Origin: Gammaproteobacteria bacterium UBA5338
Lineage (GTDB): Bacteria > Pseudomonadota > Gammaproteobacteria > Pseudomonadales > UBA5862
Direction of reading: 5' to 3'
Length of the DNA: 10,922 nt
Assembly (NCBI GenBank): GCA_002408105.1
Contig: DHQM01000120.1
Coordinates: forward strand, 6,157 to 17,078
Part shown: positions 1 to 6,911 of the stretch, piece after piece
How positions within the stretch are numbered: position 1 is the first letter of the stretch
Layout of the letters: every line of letters begins with the position of its first letter
The notes under the pieces: model-generated
What the model was told of the DNA's origin: nothing
Seen by the model: only the letters and a program-made list of their open reading frames with translations
Databases searched by the model: none
Made by a program: the position numbers and the translations under genes

Positions 1-3000
1 CGGACTCGGTACATCAGGCTGTACAGGACCGGAACGGCGACCAGGGAGAGTAGGGTCGCAAACAGCAGTCCGAAGATGATCGCAATGGCCATCGACTGGA
101 ACAAAGCCCCTCCGGACAGCCACAGTGGCGCCATGCCCAATGCGGTGGTGCCGGCCGTCAGCAAGATGGGTCGCAGGCGGCGCTGTGCAGCCATCAGGAC
201 CGCCTGCGGCCGTTCGTGGCCGTTGTCCGATCGCTCAATCTGAATCCGATCGATCAGTACAATCGCGTTGTTGATGAGAATGCCCGACAGCGAAATGAGA
301 CCGAGCAAGGTCATGAAGCCGAACCAGGAGCCGGTGGCCAGCAGCCCGATGGTGACACCGATCAATCCCAGGGGCACGGTCAACAGGACCACTCCGGCCT
401 GGCGAAACGAGTTGAACTGCAGCACCAGGAACAGCGCAATCAGGAGGCCGGCGACGGGGAGTTTGACTCCAATGGCGGCGTTCGCATCCGCCGAACTCTC
501 GTACTCGCCACCGTACTCATAGTGGTAGCCGGGTGGCCAGTCGCGCTGTTGGGATTGCAGCCAGGGGTCCAGGGCTGCGATTGCGGTGGAGGTGGAAAGC
601 CCCCCGCGCATGTCGGCGGTCACGGTGATGTTGCGTTGGCGGTTCTTGCGGTAGATCAGGGCAGGCTCCCACTGCAGTTCGGTATCGGCAACATCGCCAA
701 GCGGAACATAGGCGCCCATGGCTGGGGAGTACACCGGCGTGCTGAGCAATTCGGATCGGTTTTGGTCATCACCGAGCCCGCCCCGCAGGAGGATGGGAAC
801 CAGGTCCTCATCCGCTCGGTATTGGCTGAGTTCGACCCCGGACAGCCCAGTGGCCAACGCCTCGGCGACCCCCGCGTGGGTGACTCCGAGGGCTTGGGCG
901 CGCACCGGATCAATGCGCAACATCAGCTTTTGGGTGGGCTCGCCCCAGTCGTCACGGATGTTGAACGTGCCGTCGATGCTCTCCAACTGCTGCTGCACCT
1001 GGCTGGAGAGTCCCTGCAGTTGATCGATGTCCGGTCCGAGAAGGCGCACGCCGATGGGGTGGTCAAGCCCAGGGCCGTTGCTGATGCGCCGCACGGTTGC
1101 TGTCACGCCCGCAAGGTTCGAGCGGATCCAGCCGCCCAACTCATCCATTGGTTCGCCCAGGCGTTCCCAGTCGGACACGTTCACCAGTAGAAATGCGTAG
1201 TTGGATTTCGGAGCTTCGGGCCGGTGCTGCAGGATGTACCTGGGCCCGTTGTAGCCGATGTAGCTGGCCCAGGAGGTTACGCCGATGGCGTCGCTCCTTT
1301 CTTCGACAAGAAGCTGTGACTCGATGAATCGGTCGATGCGGGCCACCTCTTCGGCGGTTTGTTCAATCGCTGTGTCGATGGGCCACTCGAGTTCCACCTT
1401 AAAAAATGCGTTCTCCGACGGCGGAAAGAACTGGCTTGGCACCTGCCGCAACCCCAGCACGGCACCGATGAACATCGCCACGAGCAGCAGTGCTGCCAGA
1501 ATGCGGTGGCGCAGTGCCAGCAGCAGGAACCTCCGGTACCGGCGGTAAAGTGGGCGGTCGTATGGGTTGGCCGCAGGCGATCGATCGCGGCTGAGGGCCC
1601 GTGCGCACAGCAGGGGCAGCGCCGTCATCGACAGCACCCATGAACTGAGCAGGGCGATGCTCACCACCAAAAACAAGGGCGCCGTGTATTCGCCGACCTG
1701 CTCCTCGGCGAGGTAAATCGGCAGGAATGCGGCGGCGGTGGTCAGGGAAGAGACCAGCAACGGCCAGCGCAGTTCCTGGGCCGACTCGATGGCCGCTTCA
1801 GTCGGGTCGGTGCCGCCACCAATCTGCACCTGAATGTTCTCGGCCATCACGATGCCGTTGTCCACGACGATCCCCAGCGCAATGATGAGCGCGGCGAGGG
1901 ACACACGGTCCAGCCCGATGCCTGCGGCTTGCATCAACGCCAGGGTCAACAGAATCACGGCTGGGACCAAGGCCGCCACCACCAGCCCGGTCCGCACACC
2001 AAGGAACAGCAGCAAAACAAGCAGCACCACGCCCACTGCTTGCAGCAGGTTCACGACAAATTGGTCGACCGCTCGGCGGACGCGCTGGGGCTGGTCGTTG
2101 ATTTGGTGGACTTCGATGCCGTGGGGCAATTCGTCCACCAGCCGCTGCACAGCGGCCTCAATGCGCGTGTTGACCTCCAGCACATTGCTGCCGTTGCGGT
2201 GCGCGACCGCCACCATCAGCGCAGGCTGGCCGTTGAACCGCGCCAGCACGCGTGGCGGGTTTTCGTAGTCGGCCCGGACTTCAGCGATTTGACCCAGGGG
2301 CAGTGCATGGTGACTGTCGACCGGAATGAGGGTGTTCGCAACTGCATCAACGCTGGTGTAGCGGCCGTCGATTTCGACCACGATGCGGCGTTGCCCCAAC
2401 CGCCAGCGCCCGGCCGGAACCAGGCGGTTGCGACCGACGATGGCGTTGCCAATGCGCTCGGGGGTCAGGCCGTATTCAGCGAGCCGCTCGGGCAGGTATT
2501 CGACCACGATCTGCTCGGCCTGCTCGGCCTCCACTCGCACACGCCCGACCCCATCGACCTGCAGCAGCCTGTCTTTCAATCGATCCGCCTGCTGCTCCAG
2601 CGCTCCGTAGGCAAAGCCTGTGCCTGTGACGGCGTAGACGATCCCATACACGTCGCCGAAGTCGTCATTGACCTGGGGGCCAATGACCGAGTCGGGCAAT
2701 GCGCTTCGGGCGTCGTTCATTTTACGTCGAAGGTCGTCCCAAATCGGCCGTAGGTCGTCGTATTCGGGTCGGATCTGCACGTTGATGACGGACAGGCCCG
2801 CGCTCGATTCACTGGTGACGTAATCCAGCTCTTCGATTCGCTGGATGACCTCCTCGAGCTTATCCGTCACCAGGCGCTCGACGCGTTCCGGGCCGGCGCC
2901 TGGAAACTGTGTCGTGACCCGAGCGACGCGGATGGTGAAGCCGGGGTCTTCATCGCGCGGCAGGCTGAAAAACGCCAACGCGCCAGCGATTACCAGTGCC

Positions 3001-3056
3001 AACACCCCCGCAGCCGTGACCCGGTCCTGCTCCAGTGCCCAACGGGTGATTTTCAA
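1..3056 (-). CDS. RND (HAE1-type) multidrug efflux permease, C-terminus cut by window edge
   Basis: This is the inner-membrane proton-driven pump of a tripartite RND exporter; family members expel drugs, solvents or toxic metabolites. The frame is open from 3056 to base 1, giving about 1018 codons, so only the last few residues of a typical 1020-1050 residue pump are missing. Visible hallmarks are TM1 at about residues 13-31 followed by LPRDEDPGF, porter-domain sequence such as TQFPGAGPERVE (49-60), the TM4 motif GIVVDNGIVMAEN (395-407), and the TM10 motif SGILINNAIVLID ending near residue 935. Asp399 matches AcrB D407, but the neighbouring D408 position is Asn400 and the AcrB K940 position is Asn929. 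The start is TTG at 3056-3054, overlapping the adaptor stop (TTGA); no ATG occurs in this frame just upstream, so translational coupling is likely. It forms an operon with the adaptor at 3053-4186. The family call is secure; the substrate is unknown. Confidence 0.95.
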   Translation of the reverse strand, partial: MKITRWALEQDRVTAAGVLALVIAGALAFFSLPRDEDPGFTIRVARVTTQFPGAGPERVERLVTDKLEEVIQRIEELDYVTSESSAGLSVINVQIRPEYDDLRPIWDDLRRKMNDARSALPDSVIGPQVNDDFGDVYGIVYAVTGTGFAYGALEQQADRLKDRLLQVDGVGRVRVEAEQAEQIVVEYLPERLAEYGLTPERIGNAIVGRNRLVPAGRWRLGQRRIVVEIDGRYTSVDAVANTLIPVDSHHALPLGQIAEVRADYENPPRVLARFNGQPALMVAVAHRNGSNVLEVNTRIEAAVQRLVDELPHGIEVHQINDQPQRVRRAVDQFVVNLLQAVGVVLLVLLLFLGVRTGLVVAALVPAVILLTLALMQAAGIGLDRVSLAALIIALGIVVDNGIVMAENIQVQIGGGTDPTEAAIESAQELRWPLLVSSLTTAAAFLPIYLAEEQVGEYTAPLFLVVSIALLSSWVLSMTALPLLCARALSRDRSPAANPYDRPLYRRYRRFLLLALRHRILAALLLVAMFIGAVLGLRQVPSQFFPPSENAFFKVELEWPIDTAIEQTAEEVARIDRFIESQLLVEERSDAIGVTSWASYIGYNGPRYILQHRPEAPKSNYAFLLVNVSDWERLGEPMDELGGWIRSNLAGVTATVRRISNGPGLDHPIGVRLLGPDIDQLQGLSSQVQQQLESIDGTFNIRDDWGEPTQKLMLRIDPVRAQALGVTHAGVAEALATGLSGVELSQYRADEDLVPILLRGGLGDDQNRSELLSTPVYSPAMGAYVPLGDVADTELQWEPALIYRKNRQRNITVTADMRGGLSTSTAIAALDPWLQSQQRDWPPGYHYEYGGEYESSADANAAIGVKLPVAGLLIALFLVLQFNSFRQAGVVLLTVPLGLIGVTIGLLATGSWFGFMTLLGLISLSGILINNAIVLIDRIQIERSDNGHERPQAVLMAAQRRLRPILLTAGTTALGMAPLWLSGGALFQSMAIAIIFGLLFATLLSLVAVPVLYSLMYRV

Positions 3057-4186
3057 TCCAGTGGGCCTGACTCGGGCCCGACGCGAACTGCCATGCCATC
3101 CTTCAGATGCGCAAGACCCGCGCTGACCACGAGTTCCTTCGGCTCAATGCCGGACCGGATGACAATGCCCTGGTCCACCAGTGGCCCGGGTTCCACGCGC
3201 CGGCGTTGCAGCCGGGGCTGACCCTCGTCGTCCGGCAGCACCACAAACACGTAGGCAGAGTCTCCTTCTTGTGTGACGGCGCCTGATGGCACCACGGCCA
3301 CAACTTCACCGGCAGCGCGCAGCGGTAGTTGTACCAGCAGGCGTCCGGTCATGCCGGGGCGCAGGTTGGCTCCGGGCTCAATCACGCCGGCGCGGGCGAT
3401 GTAGATGGGCGGCGCGCTCGGGGCGGGGGTGACCAGCTCTTCGACCACTGCGTCCCATAAGCCCTGACCTGATGCGCGCAGGTCCACCTGCACTGACTGG
3501 CCTAGGGCAATGGCATCGACGGACCCGATCGCGACCTGCGCGGCAAACCGCAGGCGCGCGCCGCAATCAAGTTGGACAATCGGCTGTCCGGCCGCCACGG
3601 TCTCGTTTGGATCGGCCATGCGGGCCATCACGCGGCAGGAGCCAGGGGCGTACAGGTGCGTGTAGCTCAGCTTCAGGGATGCGGCCTGCTCAGCAGACTC
3701 GGCCGCAGACAGCTCTGCTTCAGCCTGGCGTGCGGCGCTGATGGCATCGGTGTAGCTGCGGTCTGACAGGTAATCCTGCGCGTACAGCGCTTCGAACTGA
3801 TCGCGTTGCTCCCGCGCATTCTGCGCGACGGAGGAGGCTGCTTCGCGTCGGGCCCGGGCCTGCTCCAGCTGGACCTCAAAATCGCGCGGGTCCAATTTGG
3901 CCAACAGTGCGCCTGCCGTGACCTGGTCTCCCGCCTCGACCGCGAGCACCTTCACCTCACCGGCAACGCGAAATGCAAGGTCAAGGCTCTCTGCCACCTG
4001 CAACAGACCCACAAAATGACGTTCGGTCAGCAGGGTTGGAGGCTGTGCGGGTTGCACCTGGACCGGTCGCGGACTCGGTGGCGTTTCGGTGGGGCCGGTG
4101 GCGTCGCACCCAGCAAGAGACCAGGCTGTCAGCACAGCTCCAAGTGGCGCCGCAAAAAGCGATTGAGGGCGGCGATTCAAAAACAT
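3053..4186 (-). CDS. RND efflux periplasmic adaptor (membrane fusion protein), lipoprotein
   Basis: This HlyD/AcrA-family adaptor (377 aa) would bridge the RND pump encoded directly downstream to an outer-membrane channel. A signal sequence ends in lipobox LAGC, with the lipidated cysteine at residue 27. The next residue is Asp28, the classical Lol-avoidance residue that keeps lipoproteins in the inner membrane, as expected for an adaptor. A barrel-sandwich (lipoyl-like) half is at about 70-100 (AFRVAGEVKVLAVEAGDQV). A helical hairpin rich in A, E, R and Q spans about 102-170, and the second lipoyl half begins near YTHLYAPGSC (175-184). The beta-barrel and membrane-proximal parts include LRPGMTGRL and VVPSGAVTQEGDSAYVFVV. 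Cys184 and Cys208 are unusual extra cysteines. The start is ATG at 4186, with no strong Shine-Dalgarno; a sigma70-like promoter lies about 85-110 bp upstream. No TetR- or MarR-type regulator is adjacent. Confidence 0.94.
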   Translation of the reverse strand: MFLNRRPQSLFAAPLGAVLTAWSLAGCDATGPTETPPSPRPVQVQPAQPPTLLTERHFVGLLQVAESLDLAFRVAGEVKVLAVEAGDQVTAGALLAKLDPRDFEVQLEQARARREAASSVAQNAREQRDQFEALYAQDYLSDRSYTDAISAARQAEAELSAAESAEQAASLKLSYTHLYAPGSCRVMARMADPNETVAAGQPIVQLDCGARLRFAAQVAIGSVDAIALGQSVQVDLRASGQGLWDAVVEELVTPAPSAPPIYIARAGVIEPGANLRPGMTGRLLVQLPLRAAGEVVAVVPSGAVTQEGDSAYVFVVLPDDEGQPRLQRRRVEPGPLVDQGIVIRSGIEPKELVVSAGLAHLKDGMAVRVGPESGPLD

Positions 4187-4269
4187 GGTTTCTGTGGTTC
4201 CTTGCCGGACTCCGAAAGAAGATCAGGACCGGCCAGCTCATGGTGGGTCCCGCTGGGCTGCGGGTAGCC

Positions 4270-4298
4270 GGTATATCCGACTCCCTTGGCGATGGCAA
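4270..4298 (-). promoter_or_regulatory. Sigma70-type promoter for the efflux operon
   Basis: On the minus strand, TTGCCA (4298-4293, five of six matches to TTGACA) is separated by exactly 17 bp from TATACC (4275-4270, four of six matches to TATAAT). It faces the adaptor gene and would give a leader of roughly 75-80 nt before the ATG at 4186. Box quality, spacing, direction and position all agree. The assignment rests on inspection only. Confidence 0.55.
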
Positions 4299-4784
4299 GT
4301 TCTGTTGGGTGATCGCCCGGATTGCGAGAGCGCCGAAGTGCTGGCCTGGACCTCGTTCACACCTGGGTGATTGGTGCAGGTTATGGCTGGTTCAGCGAAC
4401 GGGGCGACAGCAGGCGAGGTAAGCCCAGCCAGACAGGAGACGGACCAGGGCACCCAGCCTTGAATGTCGGTGAGTGATCGGCTTCAGGTCAATCAAAAAA
4501 TGGGGTCATGTAATGCGCGATTTGAATGGTGAACCCTTGGCGAATCGACCGAAGTGCATCAACTGGGTGCGTCAACCCTCCGGTGACGGCAAACGAATCC
4601 CTCATAGATTGCACCGCGTTGGAGCACCGCAAGTGGTTTTATCGCCACGCAGAATATACAAGGGGCACTAATCACCGGAGAGTATAAAAATTTCAACATG
4701 CGCGGTGACGAGGACACTATTGAAGCATTCTGGATGCGATCGGCACCAAGACTGAGCCACTGCATGGGCGCGCATGGAGCCGGC

Positions 4785-4852
4785 GTTCGATCTGGGGTGC
4801 GCGCGACGTGGTCTGAGGTAGATGGCACGGCTGTTGCACTCCAAGATCGAAC
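4785..4852. repeat. 9-bp perfect inverted repeat upstream of the oxidase gene
   Basis: GTTCGATCT (4785-4793) is the exact reverse complement of AGATCGAAC (4844-4852), with 50 bp between the arms. If transcribed it could pair as a 9-bp stem. A nine-base direct repeat, GGTAGATGG, also occurs at 4817-4825 and 4858-4866. A regulator operator, an RNA leader element and chance are all possible; the distance between the arms argues against a simple dimer operator. Confidence 0.35.
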
Positions 4853-4869
4853 CCCAGGGTAGATGGGGT
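4851..4869 (+). promoter_or_regulatory. Small hairpin in the presumed leader of the oxidation operon
   Basis: ACCCCA (4851-4856) and TGGGGT (4864-4869) form a perfect 6-bp stem with a 7-nt loop, about 65 nt upstream of the oxidase ATG. Its left arm shares bases 4851-4852 with the 9-bp inverted repeat at 4785-4852, so the two structures cannot both form fully. No U-tract follows, so it is not an intrinsic terminator. The function is unknown. Confidence 0.3.
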
Positions 4870-4933
4870 CGGGTCATGCTGAAGGGAAGCCGCATTTTGT
4901 TTGAGCTGTTGAAACAGAGGTGGTCCCGAATCA

Positions 4934-6493
4934 ATGAATCGACGCACACTGTTGGCCAGGCTTGGCGTGTTGGGCGGCGCCGCTGCCATGTACGATGCCA
5001 TGTCTGCCTTGGGGCTCATTGCTCCTGTCCAAGCCTACTCTGGTCCACCGCGGATCTCTTCACTACAACAACGTAAAAGCGTTGCAATTCTGGGCGGAGG
5101 GATCGCAGGTCTCTGCTGCGCATACGAGCTAACGAAGGCCGGGTATGACTGTACCCTGTTGGAGGCCCGGGAGCGCGTCGGTGGGAGAAATTTCACTGCA
5201 CGTCGGGGGCAAAAGCTGCTCGAATATGACAGCACACAGGTGTGTGACTTCGATGAAGAGCCGGACCTGTACTTTAATTGTGGCCCAGCCAGAATACCCG
5301 GACATCACCTGGCCCTGCTGGGGTACTGCAAAGAACTCGGCATTCCGCTAGAGGTGTTTGTCAACGACAACCGCATGGCGCTTTTGCATTCACGTGCGGC
5401 GTTTGACGGAAAGCCTCAACGACAGGGTCGGGTGCTGAACGACAGCCGTGGATACATCGCCGAGATGTTGTCCAAGGCATTGGACCAGTCGGCCTTGGAA
5501 CAAGCAGTGACCGACCAGGATCGGGAACTGCTGCAGGCTTTCGTCGGCCGTTTTGGTGACTTGAGTAAAGACGGAAGATACCTGGGAACAGCGCGCAACC
5601 CATATGCCCACGGAGGTTTCCTTGAGGAAGGGTCAATTCAAGCTCCGCTGGCCCTAGACGACATCCTGAAGTCGGACTTCTGGCAGTTCAAAATGCACTT
5701 TGCGGAAATGGCGGATCAGGCCACAACCATGATGCAGCCCACGGGTGGAATGGACCAGATCCCCCGTGCGTTCGAGCGCAGGATCAAGACCAAAATCCTC
5801 TACAACGCTCCGGTTCGGTCAATCATGAACCGGACCGACCATGTGCAGGTCGTCTACACCGACCCGAAGGATGGATCAGACCGCGCATTGCAAGCCGACT
5901 ATGTGATCAACAACGTTCCCTTCCACCTGTTGCTTGGAATCGACAACAACTTTTCCACTGAATACCGTGCCGCGTTGGCCGCCGTGCCAGCAGGAAAACT
6001 GTTCAAAATCGGGTTGCAGGCGCGTCGGCGGTTCTGGGAGACGGATGACCACATCTATGGAGGCATCACCTGGACTGATTCCCCCATTACACAAATCTGG
6101 TATCCAAGCACGAATTTCCACGGCAAAAAAGGTGTCTTGCTGGGTGCCTACACCTTTTCTGATGAAGATGGCGCGCGGTTTGGCCGGATGGCCCCGCAAG
6201 AACGGATCCGAACTGCGCTCTCACAGGCGGAAAAAATTCACCCGGGGATATCCGGAGAGATCGAAACCGGCGTGAGTGTTGCCTGGCACAAGGTGCCCCA
6301 CATGTTCGGCTGCGCAGCCAATTGGACCCCTTCGTCGAGAGAGCAGTACTTCGATCTTCTGGCTGCTCCCCAGGGTCGCGTCTACTTGGTGGGCGACCAA
6401 ATCACCCACCACACCGGATGGCAGGAGGGGGCCATTCGGTCTGCCCATCGGGCAATCGAGCAGCTGCACGCCCGAGCGGCGGCGGAGGTCTGA
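4934..6493 (+). CDS. Tat-exported flavin amine oxidase, L-amino-acid-oxidase type
   Basis: The 519-aa FAD enzyme should oxidise an amino acid (or related amine) to the imine in the periplasm. The N-terminus MNRRTLLARLGVLGGA is a twin-arginine signal, fitting export of a folded flavoprotein. The FAD dinucleotide-binding motif is ILGGGIAGL at 52-60, followed by LEARERVGGR (76-85). GPARIP (117-122) aligns with GPMRLP of snake-venom LAAO, whose Arg90 binds the substrate carboxylate, so Arg120 is the equivalent. Tyr390 in IWYPSTNF probably matches the second carboxylate-binding residue, Tyr372. GGMDQIP (271-277) and the C-terminal FAD region GRVYLVGD...GWQEGAIRSA (481-504) are typical. A segment with two cysteines and several acidic residues (about 97-116) precedes GPAR and looks longer than in snake LAAO. 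AGAGGTGG at 4916-4923 serves as a modest ribosome binding site. The cytochrome c gene starts 3 bp after the stop, suggesting a dehydrogenase rather than an O2-using oxidase, as for the NicA2/cytochrome pair. A non-amino-acid amine substrate is possible but less likely given Arg120. Confidence 0.88.
   Translation: MNRRTLLARLGVLGGAAAMYDAMSALGLIAPVQAYSGPPRISSLQQRKSVAILGGGIAGLCCAYELTKAGYDCTLLEARERVGGRNFTARRGQKLLEYDSTQVCDFDEEPDLYFNCGPARIPGHHLALLGYCKELGIPLEVFVNDNRMALLHSRAAFDGKPQRQGRVLNDSRGYIAEMLSKALDQSALEQAVTDQDRELLQAFVGRFGDLSKDGRYLGTARNPYAHGGFLEEGSIQAPLALDDILKSDFWQFKMHFAEMADQATTMMQPTGGMDQIPRAFERRIKTKILYNAPVRSIMNRTDHVQVVYTDPKDGSDRALQADYVINNVPFHLLLGIDNNFSTEYRAALAAVPAGKLFKIGLQARRRFWETDDHIYGGITWTDSPITQIWYPSTNFHGKKGVLLGAYTFSDEDGARFGRMAPQERIRTALSQAEKIHPGISGEIETGVSVAWHKVPHMFGCAANWTPSSREQYFDLLAAPQGRVYLVGDQITHHTGWQEGAIRSAHRAIEQLHARAAAEV
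6484..6488 (+). promoter_or_regulatory. Ribosome binding site deciding the cytochrome c start
   Basis: GGAGG lies inside the end of the oxidase gene, 8 nt before ATG at 6497. It supports 6497 as the cytochrome start over ATG 6554, which has no Shine-Dalgarno although it would give a shorter, more usual signal peptide. ATG at 6493 is also near but opens a frame that stops after 23 codons. Confidence 0.6.
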
Positions 6494-6496
6494 TGT

Positions 6497-6874
6497 ATGT
6501 CCCGATTGGGTTCCCAAGACCGGCGACCCTGGTGCATCGAACGGCCCCAACCCATGCACTGTAGGTCAATCGTTCAGACGGTGGCGTTCGGTTGGATGCT
6601 CGTGCTGAGCTTGCCGGGCAAATGTGTCGACCTCGACTCCATGTTGGCCCAGTGCAAAACCTGCCACGACTATGGGGTAGGCGGCGCGCCGCGCTCCAAT
6701 CGGGCCGAAGATTGGGCGCCTCGACTTTCCCGGGGAGAAGCCGCTTTGGTGCGAAGTGTACGGGAAGGCGTACCTGGAACCCTGATGGAAGGCGGAATTT
6801 GCGCAGGATGCTCCGATGCTGAAGTGCGCATCCTGATCGACCGCCTGATCGATGGACCGAAAAAGAGCGCCTGA
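6497..6874 (+). CDS. Small exported class I cytochrome c, c5-like
   Basis: This 125-aa protein has one haem c site, CKTCH at residues 53-57. The probable axial methionine is Met97 in GTLMEGGICAGCSDAEV. The pattern Met, Gly-Gly, Cys-x-x-Cys, Ser-Asp (97-107) resembles the C-terminal part of cytochrome c5, where the two cysteines form a disulfide. A hydrophobic export segment spans about 25-40 (IVQTVAFGWMLVLSLPG). The chosen start gives a long 24-residue n-region; Met20 (6554) would give a conventional signal peptide but lacks a ribosome binding site. The gene begins 3 bp after the flavoenzyme stop, so the two are almost certainly co-translated. The likely role, inferred from this pairing, is to accept electrons from the flavoenzyme and pass them to the respiratory chain. 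The haem class is clear; the partner is not proven. Confidence 0.87.
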   Translation: MSRLGSQDRRPWCIERPQPMHCRSIVQTVAFGWMLVLSLPGKCVDLDSMLAQCKTCHDYGVGGAPRSNRAEDWAPRLSRGEAALVRSVREGVPGTLMEGGICAGCSDAEVRILIDRLIDGPKKSA

Positions 6875-6911
6875 CTCAATTAATGTGCCCAACGAGAACT
6901 GAGGAGCATCC

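Larger units (their letters stand above)
4187..4933. other. Divergent intergenic region without a convincing gene
   Basis: About 750 bp separate the leftward efflux operon from the rightward oxidation operon. Short open frames here (for example 4474-4671 and 4822-5076 on plus) lack ribosome binding sites and resemble no family I recognise. The region contains the minus-strand promoter at 4270-4298. It also has an AT-rich patch at about 4651-4697 with TATACA (4655-4660) and TATAAA (4684-4689) but no matching -35 box at normal spacing, and inverted repeats at 4785-4869. The promoter of the rightward operon must lie here or immediately upstream of 4934, but I could not pick one with confidence. 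The length would suit regulator binding sites, a small RNA or a decayed gene; none is demonstrated. Confidence 0.6.

Noticed and set aside
216-1190. Open frame of 324 codons on the plus strand
   Set aside because: It lies antisense to the RND pump, whose frame carries clear family motifs throughout; the protein has no recognisable domain and is a high-GC shadow.
1929-2753. Open frame of 274 codons on the plus strand
   Set aside because: It is antisense to the RND pump porter domain and TM4 region, with composition typical of a shadow frame.
4474-4671. Open frame of 65 codons in the intergenic region
   Set aside because: It starts with GTG, has no Shine-Dalgarno and no recognisable motif. 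A real small protein cannot be fully excluded, but nothing supports it.
4655-4689. TATACA and TATAAA boxes as promoters for the rightward operon
   Set aside because: Neither has a recognisable -35 box at 16-18 bp spacing nor an extended -10 TGn, so I did not call a promoter.
4785-4858. GTTCGATC sequences reminiscent of a tRNA T-loop on either strand
   Set aside because: The flanking bases do not form a proper 5-bp T-stem and no acceptor, D or anticodon arms can be drawn.
4822-5076. Open frame of 84 codons overlapping the flavoenzyme start
   Set aside because: It overlaps the Tat signal sequence of a well-supported gene in another frame and has no ribosome binding site.
6493-6564. ATG at 6493 overlapping the flavoenzyme stop as a start for the next gene
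   Set aside because: This frame ends after 23 codons; the cytochrome frame begins at 6497 with a well-spaced GGAGG.
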